Assembly: GCA_018239725.1 (NCBI GenBank)
Contig: JAFEGU010000342.1
Coordinates: forward strand, 1-46,365
Source: Verrucomicrobiota bacterium
Lineage (GTDB): Bacteria > Chlamydiota > Chlamydiia > Chlamydiales > Rhabdochlamydiaceae
Direction of reading: 5' to 3'
DNA length: 46,365 nt
Shown: positions 17,006 through 24,985 of the stretch, piece by piece
Numbering within the stretch: the stretch's first letter is position 1
Layout: every line of letters begins with the position of its first letter
Notes under the pieces: generated by a model
Databases searched by the model: none
The model's input: only the letters and a program-made list of their open reading frames with translations
What the model was told of the DNA's origin: nothing
Position numbers and translations under genes: made by a program

Positions 17006-18481
17006 ATGCTCTTCTGCATCGCTACAGGGCCCACACTTCTAGAAGCAAAAGATACTGTCAATCAGGCGCTTAACAAGGTTCAAGGGATCGAGTTCCGCTT
17101 TGATCTTTTTCAGGCTGTTGATCTTAAAGGGATTAAAGAACTCGTGGATGCGTTGGGGCAGAACCGCTCTCTGAAGCTGCTTTTCACTTTGCGCCCCGTG
17201 CGCCAGGGAGGGGAGTACAAAGGATCGGAAGAGTCGAGGCTTTCCCTTTTGAAGCAGTTATGCGCACTGGGGCCTGACTATGTCGATCTCGAATGCGACG
17301 TTCCTTTGCCGCACTGGAAAGAGTTCGCAGCGCAATTTCCCAAGATCCATTTCATTTGCTCCTTTCATGATTTTGTCCATGCTCCCAAAGACCTTGACCA
17401 TCTGTTATCAAACATGAAAAATCCTTATGCCAGCATCTACAAGATCGCTGCGATGGCCCATGCATCGCATGATGCGTTGCGAATGATGGAGTTTGTCAGG
17501 AGGAACAAAGAGATCTGTCCTCTGATCGGGATTGCGATGGGGGAGGCAGGAGTTATTTCTCGGATCCTCGGTCCTGTTGCGGGAAATTACTTTGACTATG
17601 CTTCTGTCTTGCAATCAACTGCTCCTGGACAGCTCAGTGTCGAACAAATGGAAAAACCCTACCGCCACTCCCAACTCAACACTCAGACAGCTCTCTATGG
17701 ACTGATCGGGTATCCAACTGAAAAAAGTCTGGGGCACAAAATCCATAATGCTGTCTTTGAAGCCAATCGCGCCAATGCTGTTTATGTGAAGATGCCGGTC
17801 CGTCCTGAAGATCTGCCCTCTTTCATTGAGTCGGCCAAAACCCTTCCCTTCAAAGGGCTCAGTATCACGATGCCTCTTAAAGAAGAGATCCTCCGATTGC
17901 TTGATTCTTTGAGCTCTTCTGCTCAGGCCATTGGAGCCGTTAATACGATCGTTGTCGAAAATGGCAAATGGATAGGACATAATACCGATGGGATCGGAGC
18001 GCTTAACGCAGTCGAAGTAAAAATCCCTGTCAAAGACAAGCAGGTCCTCATCATCGGGGCTGGAGGCGCTGCAAAAGCGATCATCTATGAAGCGGTCCAG
18101 CGGGGAGCGCATGTTACAGTCCTAAACCGTACCGCGTCCAAAGCAAAGGAGCTTGCGACCCTTTATCATTGCGAAGGGGGCGGCTTTGAACTTTTTCCTA
18201 AAGTCATAAAAAAAGGGTACGATATTCTGATCAATACGATACCGGAAGGGGAGCTGATCGATGAAGAATGGATCCTTCCAAACACTGTTGCCATGGATAT
18301 TGTTTATATTCCCAAAAATACTCCGTTTTTGCTAAAAGCTTCCCGGAAAAACTGCCGTCTTGTTTTCGGCTATGAGATGTTCATCGGCCAGGCCATCGAA
18401 CAACAGCTCATTTGGTTTCCTGAAAATAAAGGCAGTGTGCTGAGGCAAATCATCGAGCCGATTGTCCTAGCAGAATTTTAG
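17006..18481 (+). CDS. aroDE: 3-dehydroquinate dehydratase / shikimate dehydrogenase fusion (AroDE)
   Basis: Bifunctional enzyme for two consecutive shikimate steps. Residues 1-210 are a type I dehydroquinase with Schiff-base Lys in YKIAAMA, catalytic His in CSFHDF and the IAMGEAGVISRILG tail. Residues about 230-491 are shikimate dehydrogenase: YGLIGYPTEKSLGHKIHN, LSITMPLKEEI (catalytic Lys), AIGAVNTIV, GHNTDGIGA and the NADP loop IIGAGGAAKAI. This fusion is typical of Chlamydiae and also of plants. It is transcribed divergently from the aromatic operon, with AGAGG ten bases before ATG, and it supplies the two activities that operon lacks. Confidence 0.96.
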   Translation: MLFCIATGPTLLEAKDTVNQALNKVQGIEFRFDLFQAVDLKGIKELVDALGQNRSLKLLFTLRPVRQGGEYKGSEESRLSLLKQLCALGPDYVDLECDVPLPHWKEFAAQFPKIHFICSFHDFVHAPKDLDHLLSNMKNPYASIYKIAAMAHASHDALRMMEFVRRNKEICPLIGIAMGEAGVISRILGPVAGNYFDYASVLQSTAPGQLSVEQMEKPYRHSQLNTQTALYGLIGYPTEKSLGHKIHNAVFEANRANAVYVKMPVRPEDLPSFIESAKTLPFKGLSITMPLKEEILRLLDSLSSSAQAIGAVNTIVVENGKWIGHNTDGIGALNAVEVKIPVKDKQVLIIGAGGAAKAIIYEAVQRGAHVTVLNRTASKAKELATLYHCEGGGFELFPKVIKKGYDILINTIPEGELIDEEWILPNTVAMDIVYIPKNTPFLLKASRKNCRLVFGYEMFIGQAIEQQLIWFPENKGSVLRQIIEPIVLAEF

Positions 18482-18499
18482 CTCCTGAGGAGAACGTTT

Positions 18500-19306
18500 A
18501 TGAAGCTCCGCTCACGCATCCTTTATTTCACATTTACGATTTTTTCCCTTTGCACCACTCTTCACGCAACGAAGCAGGTAACAGATACGAACGATATGGC
18601 CCACGCATTAAATTATGTCGCTGAAGGGACCCTGTTCGTCTTCGACCTCGACAATACCTTGATCGAAACATCTCAACATTTAGGCTCAGACCAATGGTTT
18701 ACCCATCGACTTCAGCATTTCATGGACAAAGGGCACTCCATTGACGAAGCATTTAAGCTTGTCGTTCCGAGCTGGCTTGCCATTCAAAACAAGACCCATA
18801 TGCGGCACGTCGACCCCTCCATCCCGGAACTTTTGAAGAGGATGCACCAGTGCCACGTATCGATGATTGCACTGACCAAACGTCCTCCTGTGCTAGCTCC
18901 TCGCACTTTAGAGCAGCTGGCCCCATTGCACATCGATTTCTCAAAGACGTCGGAAATTGTAGGTCCGATCGTTTTCTCAGATTTAAAAGACTCCCTTTAC
19001 CGCGATGGGATCATCTTTGTGGCTCCTGAATTGGAAAAAGGCCCCGTTCTCAGCGCTTTTATCCGAAAGATGAAGACTCCTCCCAAGAAGATCGTTCTGA
19101 TCGATGATAAGATGAGCCACATCCAAAACGTCGCTTTGGCCATCGAACCCCTTCATATTCCCTTTGTTGGTATCCGATATGGAGGAGCAGATGAAAAAGT
19201 AAAGAGCTTTGATCCAAAGATCGCCGATATGCAATGGGAGTATTTCGAAAAGATCCTCACAGACGAACAAGCGCAGCAACTGCTGCAGCTCCGAAAAGAG
19301 AGCTAA
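18500..19306 (+). CDS. Exported HAD-like protein (DUF2608 type)
   Basis: 268 residues with a signal peptide (about 1-23, cleavage near LHA). The body has the HAD motif I FDLDNTLIE (Asp49, Asp51), a motif II candidate IALTKRP, and motif III/IV KIVLIDDKMSH, so it should be a phosphatase-like HAD protein working outside the cytoplasm. The motif set and length match the DUF2608 family known from Legionella and Chlamydiae; the substrate is unknown. It lies 18 nt after aroDE with GGAG eight bases before ATG, so it is probably co-transcribed, but a link to the shikimate pathway is not implied by its export signal. Confidence 0.82.
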   Translation: MKLRSRILYFTFTIFSLCTTLHATKQVTDTNDMAHALNYVAEGTLFVFDLDNTLIETSQHLGSDQWFTHRLQHFMDKGHSIDEAFKLVVPSWLAIQNKTHMRHVDPSIPELLKRMHQCHVSMIALTKRPPVLAPRTLEQLAPLHIDFSKTSEIVGPIVFSDLKDSLYRDGIIFVAPELEKGPVLSAFIRKMKTPPKKIVLIDDKMSHIQNVALAIEPLHIPFVGIRYGGADEKVKSFDPKIADMQWEYFEKILTDEQAQQLLQLRKES

Positions 19307-19312
19307 TAGTCT

Positions 19313-20305
19313 ATGCGTGCAATGGTTTTAGAGGCTGCTCAAAATCCTCTGCGATTAGTAAACATGCCCATTCCTGAACCTCAGGAAGGACAAATCCTTT
19401 TAGAAGTTAAAGCATGTGCGGCTTGCCGTACTGATTTACACATTGTCGACGGGGAGCTTCCTCCCCCTCGATTGCCATTAATCTTAGGGCATCAGGTCGT
19501 TGGGATAGTTAAGCAGCTGGGGCCCAAAGCAAATCGCTTTAAAATCGGACAGCGAGTGGGCGCGCCTTGGGTCGGTAAAACTTGCGGACGGTGCCGTTTT
19601 TGCCTTTCAAATCGAGAAAACCTTTGCGAGAGCGCATTATTTACTGGGTATCATTATGATGGAGGTTTTGCCGAATTTTGTACGGCGAATGAAGATTATT
19701 GCTATCTTTTACCAGATTGTTATTCCGATTTGCAAGTAGCTCCTCTCCTATGCGGAGGATTGATTGGTTTTCGAGCTCTTCGGATGACAGGTTCTGCCAG
19801 AAAGTTAGGATTCTATGGATTTGGGTCATCTGCGCATATTTTAATTCAAATAGCCAAACATCAAGGAAAAGAGGTCTATGCCTTTACCCGGCATGGAGAT
19901 GAATCTGCGCAAAGCTTAGCCAAAAAATTAGGAGCTGTTTGGGCTGGCTCTTCAGAAGAAATGCCTCCGGTCCCCTTGGACGCCGCAATTATTTTTGCAC
20001 CAGTTGGGAAATTAGTACCTCAAGCTCTTCGAGCAGTTGACAAAGGGGGATCTGTTGTGTGCGCCGGCATCCACATGAGCGATATACCTTCTTTCCCATA
20101 TGAGCTTATTTATGGAGAGCGTCATTTACGTTCCGTGGCCAATCTTACCCGGGAGAACGGAGAACAATTTTTTGAAGCTGCCTCCCGCCATTTAGTTGAT
20201 ACTCAAATAACAGCATACCCCCTTGAAGAAGCAAATAGAGCATTATGCGATTTACGCGACGGAAAAATTACAGGGTCAGCTGTTATCCTCTTATCAGGGA
20301 CTTAG
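19313..20305 (+). CDS. Zinc-dependent alcohol dehydrogenase family protein
   Basis: 330-residue medium-chain dehydrogenase. The catalytic zinc ligands Cys38 and His60 (LGHQVVG, with Gln in place of the usual Glu) and the structural zinc motif GKTCGRCRFCLSNRENLC are present; the nucleotide loop FYGFGSSAH follows. It is oxidoreductase-like, with NAD(P) and an alcohol or aldehyde substrate that cannot be specified. It lies 6 nt after the HAD gene with only a weak ribosome binding site, and its third-position usage looks more A/T-rich than aroDE, so it may have arrived separately. Confidence 0.85.
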   Translation: MRAMVLEAAQNPLRLVNMPIPEPQEGQILLEVKACAACRTDLHIVDGELPPPRLPLILGHQVVGIVKQLGPKANRFKIGQRVGAPWVGKTCGRCRFCLSNRENLCESALFTGYHYDGGFAEFCTANEDYCYLLPDCYSDLQVAPLLCGGLIGFRALRMTGSARKLGFYGFGSSAHILIQIAKHQGKEVYAFTRHGDESAQSLAKKLGAVWAGSSEEMPPVPLDAAIIFAPVGKLVPQALRAVDKGGSVVCAGIHMSDIPSFPYELIYGERHLRSVANLTRENGEQFFEAASRHLVDTQITAYPLEEANRALCDLRDGKITGSAVILLSGT

Positions 20306-20410
20306 GCTTTAAGAGATCGAGGAACGGCGATAAATTGCATCGAGGAGGAGATCTCGATCCAATGCTTCAAGAAGTCTAATGTTTATTCGTATAAGGATGA
20401 TCAAGAATAG

Positions 20411-21352
20411 TTATCTTGTCCGAAAATTTAACTCGATGCTTTCAGGTCCCACAGAGTACATTCCATCTCCAAAGATACAGTCCCTAGGCGAGTATTCCAA
20501 GACAGTTGCTCCGAAAAAAATGAATGTGCCTAGAATAGAAGGGATTGAAATGAAAAAATCGATCGCATCTCGAGCCTTTGCAAAAAAGCTGAAATCAGAT
20601 TCTTCATATAAGGTTCTCATTTTTTCTACACAGGCAATTCCGTTAGTCTGATCAGTGGGATTAAATCGGCGTTGTTGTGATATGTTTTTTAAGTTCTGAG
20701 CAACGGAGTCCATTTCAACAGACCCAAAATTTCCGATAAGATAACGGGCGCCGGTCCAACTTATGTAAACATGAAAGAGATCTAAGAGGTTTTGGATTTG
20801 AACTAGTTCTTGGTTAATTGGAAGGGAGATTTGCTCTGGAGCTGTTGCTTCAGCAGTTTGTCTTGAAATTTGACGAGTGATCTGATTAAAGGCTGCGAAA
20901 TCAAAATCGTTTAAAGGAACGCAATCTAGAGCTCCTGAATTGATTGCTCTTACCGCTACCTTTTCAATAGCTTGCTGGAGTCTTTCGATAGAATCAAACA
21001 CATGCAATTCCCCATAGTTATTTTCTGTTGGTCTGTTTGCAAGGTCATAAATGTGCCAGTAGATTTCTTGTCGGATCGGTTCAGATAAGCTATGCAACCG
21101 ATTTCTTTTTTCAGCAAGGGATAGCCCCTCCGTTATTCTGTATACTTCATTAAGTCTATTGACTTGAGGGTTCATTTGTTGATGATTATTAATGATCGAT
21201 ATCGGTCCTACCATTCTTGGATAAAAAGAAACAGCCGTTCTAGTGGAAGATCCAGATCTTTGATTCGCTGCAGCTTCAGCACGAGCGATATCTGCATGAG
21301 TAGGTGTTGGAACGATGACACGAAGATCAGATCTTTCCAAGGAAAATACCAT
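20411..21352 (-). CDS. Hypothetical protein with the recurrent IYW-NRP-NYG module
   Basis: 313 residues. The only recognisable part, about residues 100-150, reads LSEPIRQEIYWHIYDLANRP then NYGELHVFDSIERLQQAI. It aligns closely with the same region in the proteins at 37222 and 38737 and more distantly with the N-terminus of the GlgB-like protein at 5450. A hydrophobic stretch near the C-terminus (FFISIPSILGTFIFFGATVL) could be a membrane segment. The ATG at 21352 has AGGAG nine bases upstream; a TTG two codons earlier is less likely. No function can be assigned. It has its own AT-rich upstream region and converges with the ADH gene. Confidence 0.75.
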   Translation of the reverse strand: MVFSLERSDLRVIVPTPTHADIARAEAAANQRSGSSTRTAVSFYPRMVGPISIINNHQQMNPQVNRLNEVYRITEGLSLAEKRNRLHSLSEPIRQEIYWHIYDLANRPTENNYGELHVFDSIERLQQAIEKVAVRAINSGALDCVPLNDFDFAAFNQITRQISRQTAEATAPEQISLPINQELVQIQNLLDLFHVYISWTGARYLIGNFGSVEMDSVAQNLKNISQQRRFNPTDQTNGIACVEKMRTLYEESDFSFFAKARDAIDFFISIPSILGTFIFFGATVLEYSPRDCIFGDGMYSVGPESIELNFRTR

Positions 21353-21571
21353 AAACAATTTCTCCTAATATAAACTTTAGTTTTTGAGATAATTTTAGCA
21401 TTTATTATTGTTTGGTTCAGTCTAATGAATTAATTTAAAGCAGATTGATCTGGTTAATTTAATTTTTTTTGGTGGAGATTGGTTTAGACGGAAAAGTTAA
21501 AATTTAAAATTCAGATGAATTAATAAAATTTTATTGAATCAGGGAAATGGATATTGGGATATATAGAATAA

Positions 21572-21588
21572 AAGAAGGTGTCCTTCTT
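21572..21588 (-). terminator. Intrinsic terminator after the symporter / two-frame gene unit
   Basis: A perfect 7-bp stem AAGAAGG-ACA-CCTTCTT on the minus strand followed by TTATTC, so the run read after the stem is T-rich. It lies about 55 nt after the stop of the gene ending at 21643. Confidence 0.55.
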
Positions 21589-21642
21589 CAAAATTTGTAT
21601 GGTATACTTGGTTCGAATTCTTTTGAAGAGCTGTTTAATAAC

Positions 21643-21975
21643 TCATTGTATATGTTCTGGATTTGAGATATAGCCAAGTGACATTTTCCACTTCTGATTG
21701 AGTGCAGTCACTCCAGGCGCTTGCCTCTGTTCCATCGCTTCTTTCATTTTCTGCTTTAAGCGTTCACAATATTCTAGGGTTTCTGGAGACAGGGTTCGCG
21801 ATGTCTCAGCATCCTTTTGAGGAAGGTGGTAAGTTGGTGTTGTCTCTTTGGGGGCGGCAGATTCCGCAGAGTCCTCATCTATACGGCTATGTTTATTTAA
21901 TTGAGGGGAGTAGGGTTCTCTGACAGACGAGGAGGTGCTTTGCGAAAGAGCCCTTTTTTTGCATCTTCTGACCAA
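21643..21975 (-). CDS. Small charged protein, likely the -1 frame continuation of the upstream ORF
   Basis: A 110-codon frame of unknown function: Ser/Glu/Lys-rich, low hydrophobicity, ending with a helical stretch (ETLEYCERLKQKMKEAMEQR). It has no visible ribosome binding site at its first ATG (21975). It overlaps the ORF at 21897-22115 by 79 nt, and a -1 slip at the A7 run (21954-21960) joins the two into a 157-residue protein. It is better read as the C-terminal half of that protein than as an independent gene. Confidence 0.5.
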   Translation of the reverse strand: MVRRCKKRALSQSTSSSVREPYSPQLNKHSRIDEDSAESAAPKETTPTYHLPQKDAETSRTLSPETLEYCERLKQKMKEAMEQRQAPGVTALNQKWKMSLGYISNPEHIQ

Positions 21976-22115
21976 TCAGCTCGAGCTTTGATGATCAAAG
22001 CATCAATGTGTTCCTGGGAAACGCGTTTGCGTTTGGCGCCAGATTCAATCGGTTGCGGCTTATTTCCTGTATGCAGAGGAGATGAGTCGACTCGGCGAGG
22101 AGGGGATGCGCTCAT
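21897..22115 (-). CDS. Small basic protein, N-terminal part of a possible frameshift gene
   Basis: A 72-codon ORF coupled to the symporter by an ATGA overlap. The N-terminus is Pro/Ser/Arg-rich, then KRKRVSQEHIDALIIKARAD. In the zero frame it stops soon after the A7 run; a -1 shift there adds 103 residues. Function unknown. Confidence 0.55.
   Translation of the reverse strand: MSASPPRRVDSSPLHTGNKPQPIESGAKRKRVSQEHIDALIIKARADWSEDAKKGLFRKAPPRLSENPTPLN
21954..21960 (-). other. A AAA AAA slippery heptamer in -1 phase
   Basis: Zero-frame codons read GCA AAA AAA GGG, giving the X XXY YYZ heptamer with all A, which is the arrangement used in programmed -1 frameshifting and is also a transcription slippage site. 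Two bases later a small stem (GCTCTTTCGCAAAGC, one bulge) follows. The shifted frame continues for 103 codons. Confidence 0.5.
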
Positions 22116-23392
22116 TCAAAGACCTCTTTTTCAAGGACATGTTTTTCACCTTCTGTGCGAGCGACGAGAACGGCACAGCAGCTATCGCTGAACACGTTGA
22201 CAGTTGTCCGGCACATATCCAAGATCCTGTCCACTGCAATGAACAGCCCAATCCCTTCCACAGGTAGGCCGATTGCTTTCAAGATCACGATGACCGCAAC
22301 CAAGCTGGCGGATGGGACGCCCGCTACACCGATCGAAGTGATCAAGGCTAATAAGACAACGATAAATTGGGTCGAAAAGGAAAGGTCGATCCCATAAGCT
22401 TGAGCAACGAACATTGCGGCAACGCATTCATAAAGGGCCGATCCCGACATGTTCAAAGAGGTTCCAAGCGGGATGACCAAACTGCAGATCCTGTTGGATA
22501 CACCAGCTCTTTTCTCGACGCAATCGATCGTGATCGGAAGAGTTGCAGAAGAAGAGCTTGTTGAAAAGGCTGTGATCAAAGCAGGCGCCATTGCTTTGAA
22601 GTGGCGGGATGGTTTGACTTTGGCGATATACTTCAGAATTAAAGGCAGAGCGACAAAAACAAATGCTAAAAGCCCTAGGATCACTGACAAGGTAAAGAGG
22701 CCTAGTGAGTGGAGCGATTCAACACCGGTTGTAGCAAACACTTTGGCCACCAAGCAGAACACACCTAAAGGGAGGAATTTCATGACCATATGGGTAATGC
22801 GGATCATCGCTTGGAAGATCCCTTGCCAGAACCCGATCAGGATAGAAGAGGGGTGGGATTCAATTTTGGATATGGAATATCCGAAGATTAAACTGAAGAA
22901 GATCAAACCGAGCATCTGTCCATGGGAAAACGCTTCAACGACGTTCGAAGGGATAATTTGCAGGATTACTTCGGTGATCTTATGCCCTTCTTGCGTGCTC
23001 AAATGCTGTTGGACAGATAAGGCGTCGATCGATGCATAGTTCTTCAATGTGTCGGGATGGATCACCGAACCAGGATTGAAGAGATTAACAAAGAGCAGAC
23101 CTAGGAGAATGGCGACTAGGCTCGTCGTAATGTAGAAGGTAAACGTTTTTAGTCCAAGACGGCCGAATGCAGCATCGTTGCCTATTCGAGCAACCCCTGT
23201 GATGATCGAAGATGAGACGAGGGGAACGACAACCAAGGTCAACGCATTGATGAACAGTTTGCCGAGAAGATCATAAGCGGAATAGAGTTTAATGCCAAAA
23301 ATTGTCGTTTCCGTTCCAGACCATGAACCGACAAACATTGCCAGGACGATGGCGATAAAAATAAGCCAAGGGGACTTTTTCTTTTTCTGCAT
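22112..23392 (-). CDS. Dicarboxylate/amino acid:cation symporter (GltP/DctA family)
   Basis: About 426 residues, a secondary transporter of the DAACS (SLC1) family in the inner membrane that takes up glutamate, aspartate, serine or C4-dicarboxylates with Na+ or H+. Seen: eight or so hydrophobic segments, AFSTSSSSATLPI (the serine-rich hairpin HP1), SLNMSGSALYE (TM7 with the NMDGT-like motif as NMSG), GVAGVPSAS (HP2) and the TM8 segment DRILDMCRTTVNVFSDS. The start at 23392 has AAGGA eight bases upstream; an earlier ATG (23410) has no good site. It overlaps the next small gene by 4 nt. The substrate cannot be told. Confidence 0.92.
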   Translation of the reverse strand: MQKKKKSPWLIFIAIVLAMFVGSWSGTETTIFGIKLYSAYDLLGKLFINALTLVVVPLVSSSIITGVARIGNDAAFGRLGLKTFTFYITTSLVAILLGLLFVNLFNPGSVIHPDTLKNYASIDALSVQQHLSTQEGHKITEVILQIIPSNVVEAFSHGQMLGLIFFSLIFGYSISKIESHPSSILIGFWQGIFQAMIRITHMVMKFLPLGVFCLVAKVFATTGVESLHSLGLFTLSVILGLLAFVFVALPLILKYIAKVKPSRHFKAMAPALITAFSTSSSSATLPITIDCVEKRAGVSNRICSLVIPLGTSLNMSGSALYECVAAMFVAQAYGIDLSFSTQFIVVLLALITSIGVAGVPSASLVAVIVILKAIGLPVEGIGLFIAVDRILDMCRTTVNVFSDSCCAVLVARTEGEKHVLEKEVFE

Positions 23393-23467
23393 AACAATAT
23401 TCCTTACCATTCAATCGAATAACCCGGCAATCCTAGCAGAAAGACAACTTTTTAATCCACCCGTAAG

Positions 23468-23564
23468 CTCGACTTTGTATATGTTTGGCCCGCGTGCATC
23501 GAGATATTTGCTTCGAGGATATTTAATTTATTATTAGACTGATCCAAAAATGTGCAAAGTCGAG
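23468..23564. repeat. 10-bp inverted repeat around the SDR-symporter gap
   Basis: CTCGACTTTG (23468-23477) and CAAAGTCGAG (23555-23564) are a perfect inverted repeat 77 nt apart, between the SDR stop and the symporter start. It could be an end-of-gene hairpin or an operator; nothing more is visible. Confidence 0.35.
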
Positions 23565-23596
23565 GTGATATGAAAAAGAAAGGGGTAGGAACTTTT

Positions 23597-24328
23597 TTAA
23601 AGGCTACCGCCGCCATCTATGCAGATCGTCTGGCCGGTGATGTACCCGGCCTCCTCGGAGAGGAGAAATCCGATCAAGGCAGCAACTTCAGTAGGTAGTC
23701 CGACCCTTTGCATCGGGATTCCTGCTAAAAGTTCCATTTCAGCCGGGCTTCCTTTGGGGCGTGAACGGCGCAAAAGCTCGGTCTCGATAGGTCCAGGAGC
23801 TACTGCATTGACAGTGATCGCAAAGGGGGCTAGCTCCAACGCCCAAGTCCGTGTGCAGCCTATAAGAGCGCTTTTGGCCGCAGAATACACTGTTCGGTTG
23901 GCCGATCCAAAGATCGCTCGCGAGGAGATGTTGATGATCCGTCCCCACTTCCGCATTTTCATGCCCTGGCAAAATGCCTGGGCGGCCAAGATGGCCGAGC
24001 GGACATTGAGGTCCATGATCATTTCATAGGTATCAAGATCGATCTTTTCGAGGGGCTGAGGGAAATTTGTGCCAACATTATTGATGAGCGCATCGATGGA
24101 AAATTTTTTATCGATTTCACTAAAGACCTCTTTTGTCTCGTCCGCCTTGCTGAGGTCGCATTGAAACAGTTTGCCTGGGAATGGATCATTAGTTTCGGAA
24201 CGGGCGATCCCAATGATATGATACCCGCGGTCTGCAAGCCATTGGGCAGCAGCAAGGCCTATCCCTTTCGTCGCACCTGTGATCAGGACATTTTTTTTTA
24301 TTTGCCGATCATTTTGATTTGTAGCCAT
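23597..24328 (-). CDS. Short-chain dehydrogenase/reductase, FabG-like
   Basis: 243-residue SDR. Nucleotide loop GATKGIG (about 18-24), LINNVGTN, the active-site Ser in INISSRA, and YSAAK with catalytic Tyr and Lys; the tail YITGQTICIDGGGSL is typical of 3-oxoacyl-ACP reductase-like proteins. It may reduce a 3-oxoacyl thioester, but SDRs are diverse and no fab neighbours are present. It overlaps the upstream membrane protein gene by 31 nt, so the two are translationally linked. Confidence 0.85.
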   Translation of the reverse strand: MATNQNDRQIKKNVLITGATKGIGLAAAQWLADRGYHIIGIARSETNDPFPGKLFQCDLSKADETKEVFSEIDKKFSIDALINNVGTNFPQPLEKIDLDTYEMIMDLNVRSAILAAQAFCQGMKMRKWGRIINISSRAIFGSANRTVYSAAKSALIGCTRTWALELAPFAITVNAVAPGPIETELLRRSRPKGSPAEMELLAGIPMQRVGLPTEVAALIGFLLSEEAGYITGQTICIDGGGSL

Positions 24329-24747
24329 TCATTCATCCCATAATAAATGCGGTTTGCCGTATTAGGCAGCGCGGCGTAAGCAGCCACGAGCAAAGGAAAA
24401 ACAAAGAAGATGGAAAGGTCGAAAATGGTTATGGAAAGGTGGTAGACCCCTTCGCTGATGTAATAACCTGGCCGCTCCATTTCAAAGTAATTTTTCGCAA
24501 TCACAGATGTCGTTGCCAGGAATAACTTTGATCCGGCGACAGTTAAATTATAGATCGCTCCCGCTGCAGCAAAGAAAGGGAGGGTGATCGTACAAAAAAT
24601 GATTCGTATCAGGACTCGCAGAGGCCTTCCTGGAAGCGGCAGTTCATCATCTTCAACACCGATCTGAGAGCGGTTCATCACGCTTAAAAAAGCGTCGGCT
24701 CCAGAGAAATTGGGCATCGAATCTAAGCTTTGCAAGGTTTGAGCCAT
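24298..24747 (-). CDS. Small membrane protein, unknown
   Basis: 149 residues with two hydrophobic regions: LIRIIFCTITLPFFAAAGAI at about 46-66, and FDLSIFFVFPLLVAAYAAL at about 107-127. The spacing resembles the bilobed hydrophobic proteins common in Chlamydiae, but no family could be named. A good ribosome site (AGAGGA, six bases before ATG) supports the start. It is co-directional and overlapping with the SDR gene, and its upstream region contains the 171-bp near-palindrome at 24774-24944. Confidence 0.65.
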   Translation of the reverse strand: MAQTLQSLDSMPNFSGADAFLSVMNRSQIGVEDDELPLPGRPLRVLIRIIFCTITLPFFAAAGAIYNLTVAGSKLFLATTSVIAKNYFEMERPGYYISEGVYHLSITIFDLSIFFVFPLLVAAYAALPNTANRIYYGMNEWLQIKMIGK

Positions 24748-24773
24748 GCTAATTCCTCTTGATTATTGATCTC

Positions 24774-24944
24774 TAGAGAGAATTGCAGAACTCCATTTGA
24801 TTCCAAATGCACGCTTTCCTCGCCGGATTTTGTTTTTCACAAATCGCCTAAGACCCAAAAGGTTATGTCAATTTGCGAAAAACCAAACCGACTTTGAAAT
24901 CATCGAATTTGGGCCGCGAAGCGAATTTTGCAATTTCCTCTCTA
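24774..24944. repeat. 171-bp near-palindrome, ncRNA or MITE-like element
   Basis: The two halves match each other's reverse complement in order over their length: TAGAGAG..AATTGCA (24774-24787) with 24929-24944, CCAAAT with ATTTGG, CGG..TTT, and a central 15-bp stem 24832-24846 / 24869-24883 (GTTTTTCACAAATCG with CAATTTGCGAAAAAC, two G-T pairs). Transcribed from either strand it would fold as one long rod. No ORF is evident in it. Confidence 0.5.
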
Positions 24945-24985
24945 AATAAACTCTATATCGGTATACACAAACAAGACGAAAAAAC

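Noticed and set aside
20339-20358. ATCGAG/CTCGAT hairpin between the ADH gene and the converging 20411 gene as terminator
   Set aside because: Only 6 bp and no T run on either strand.
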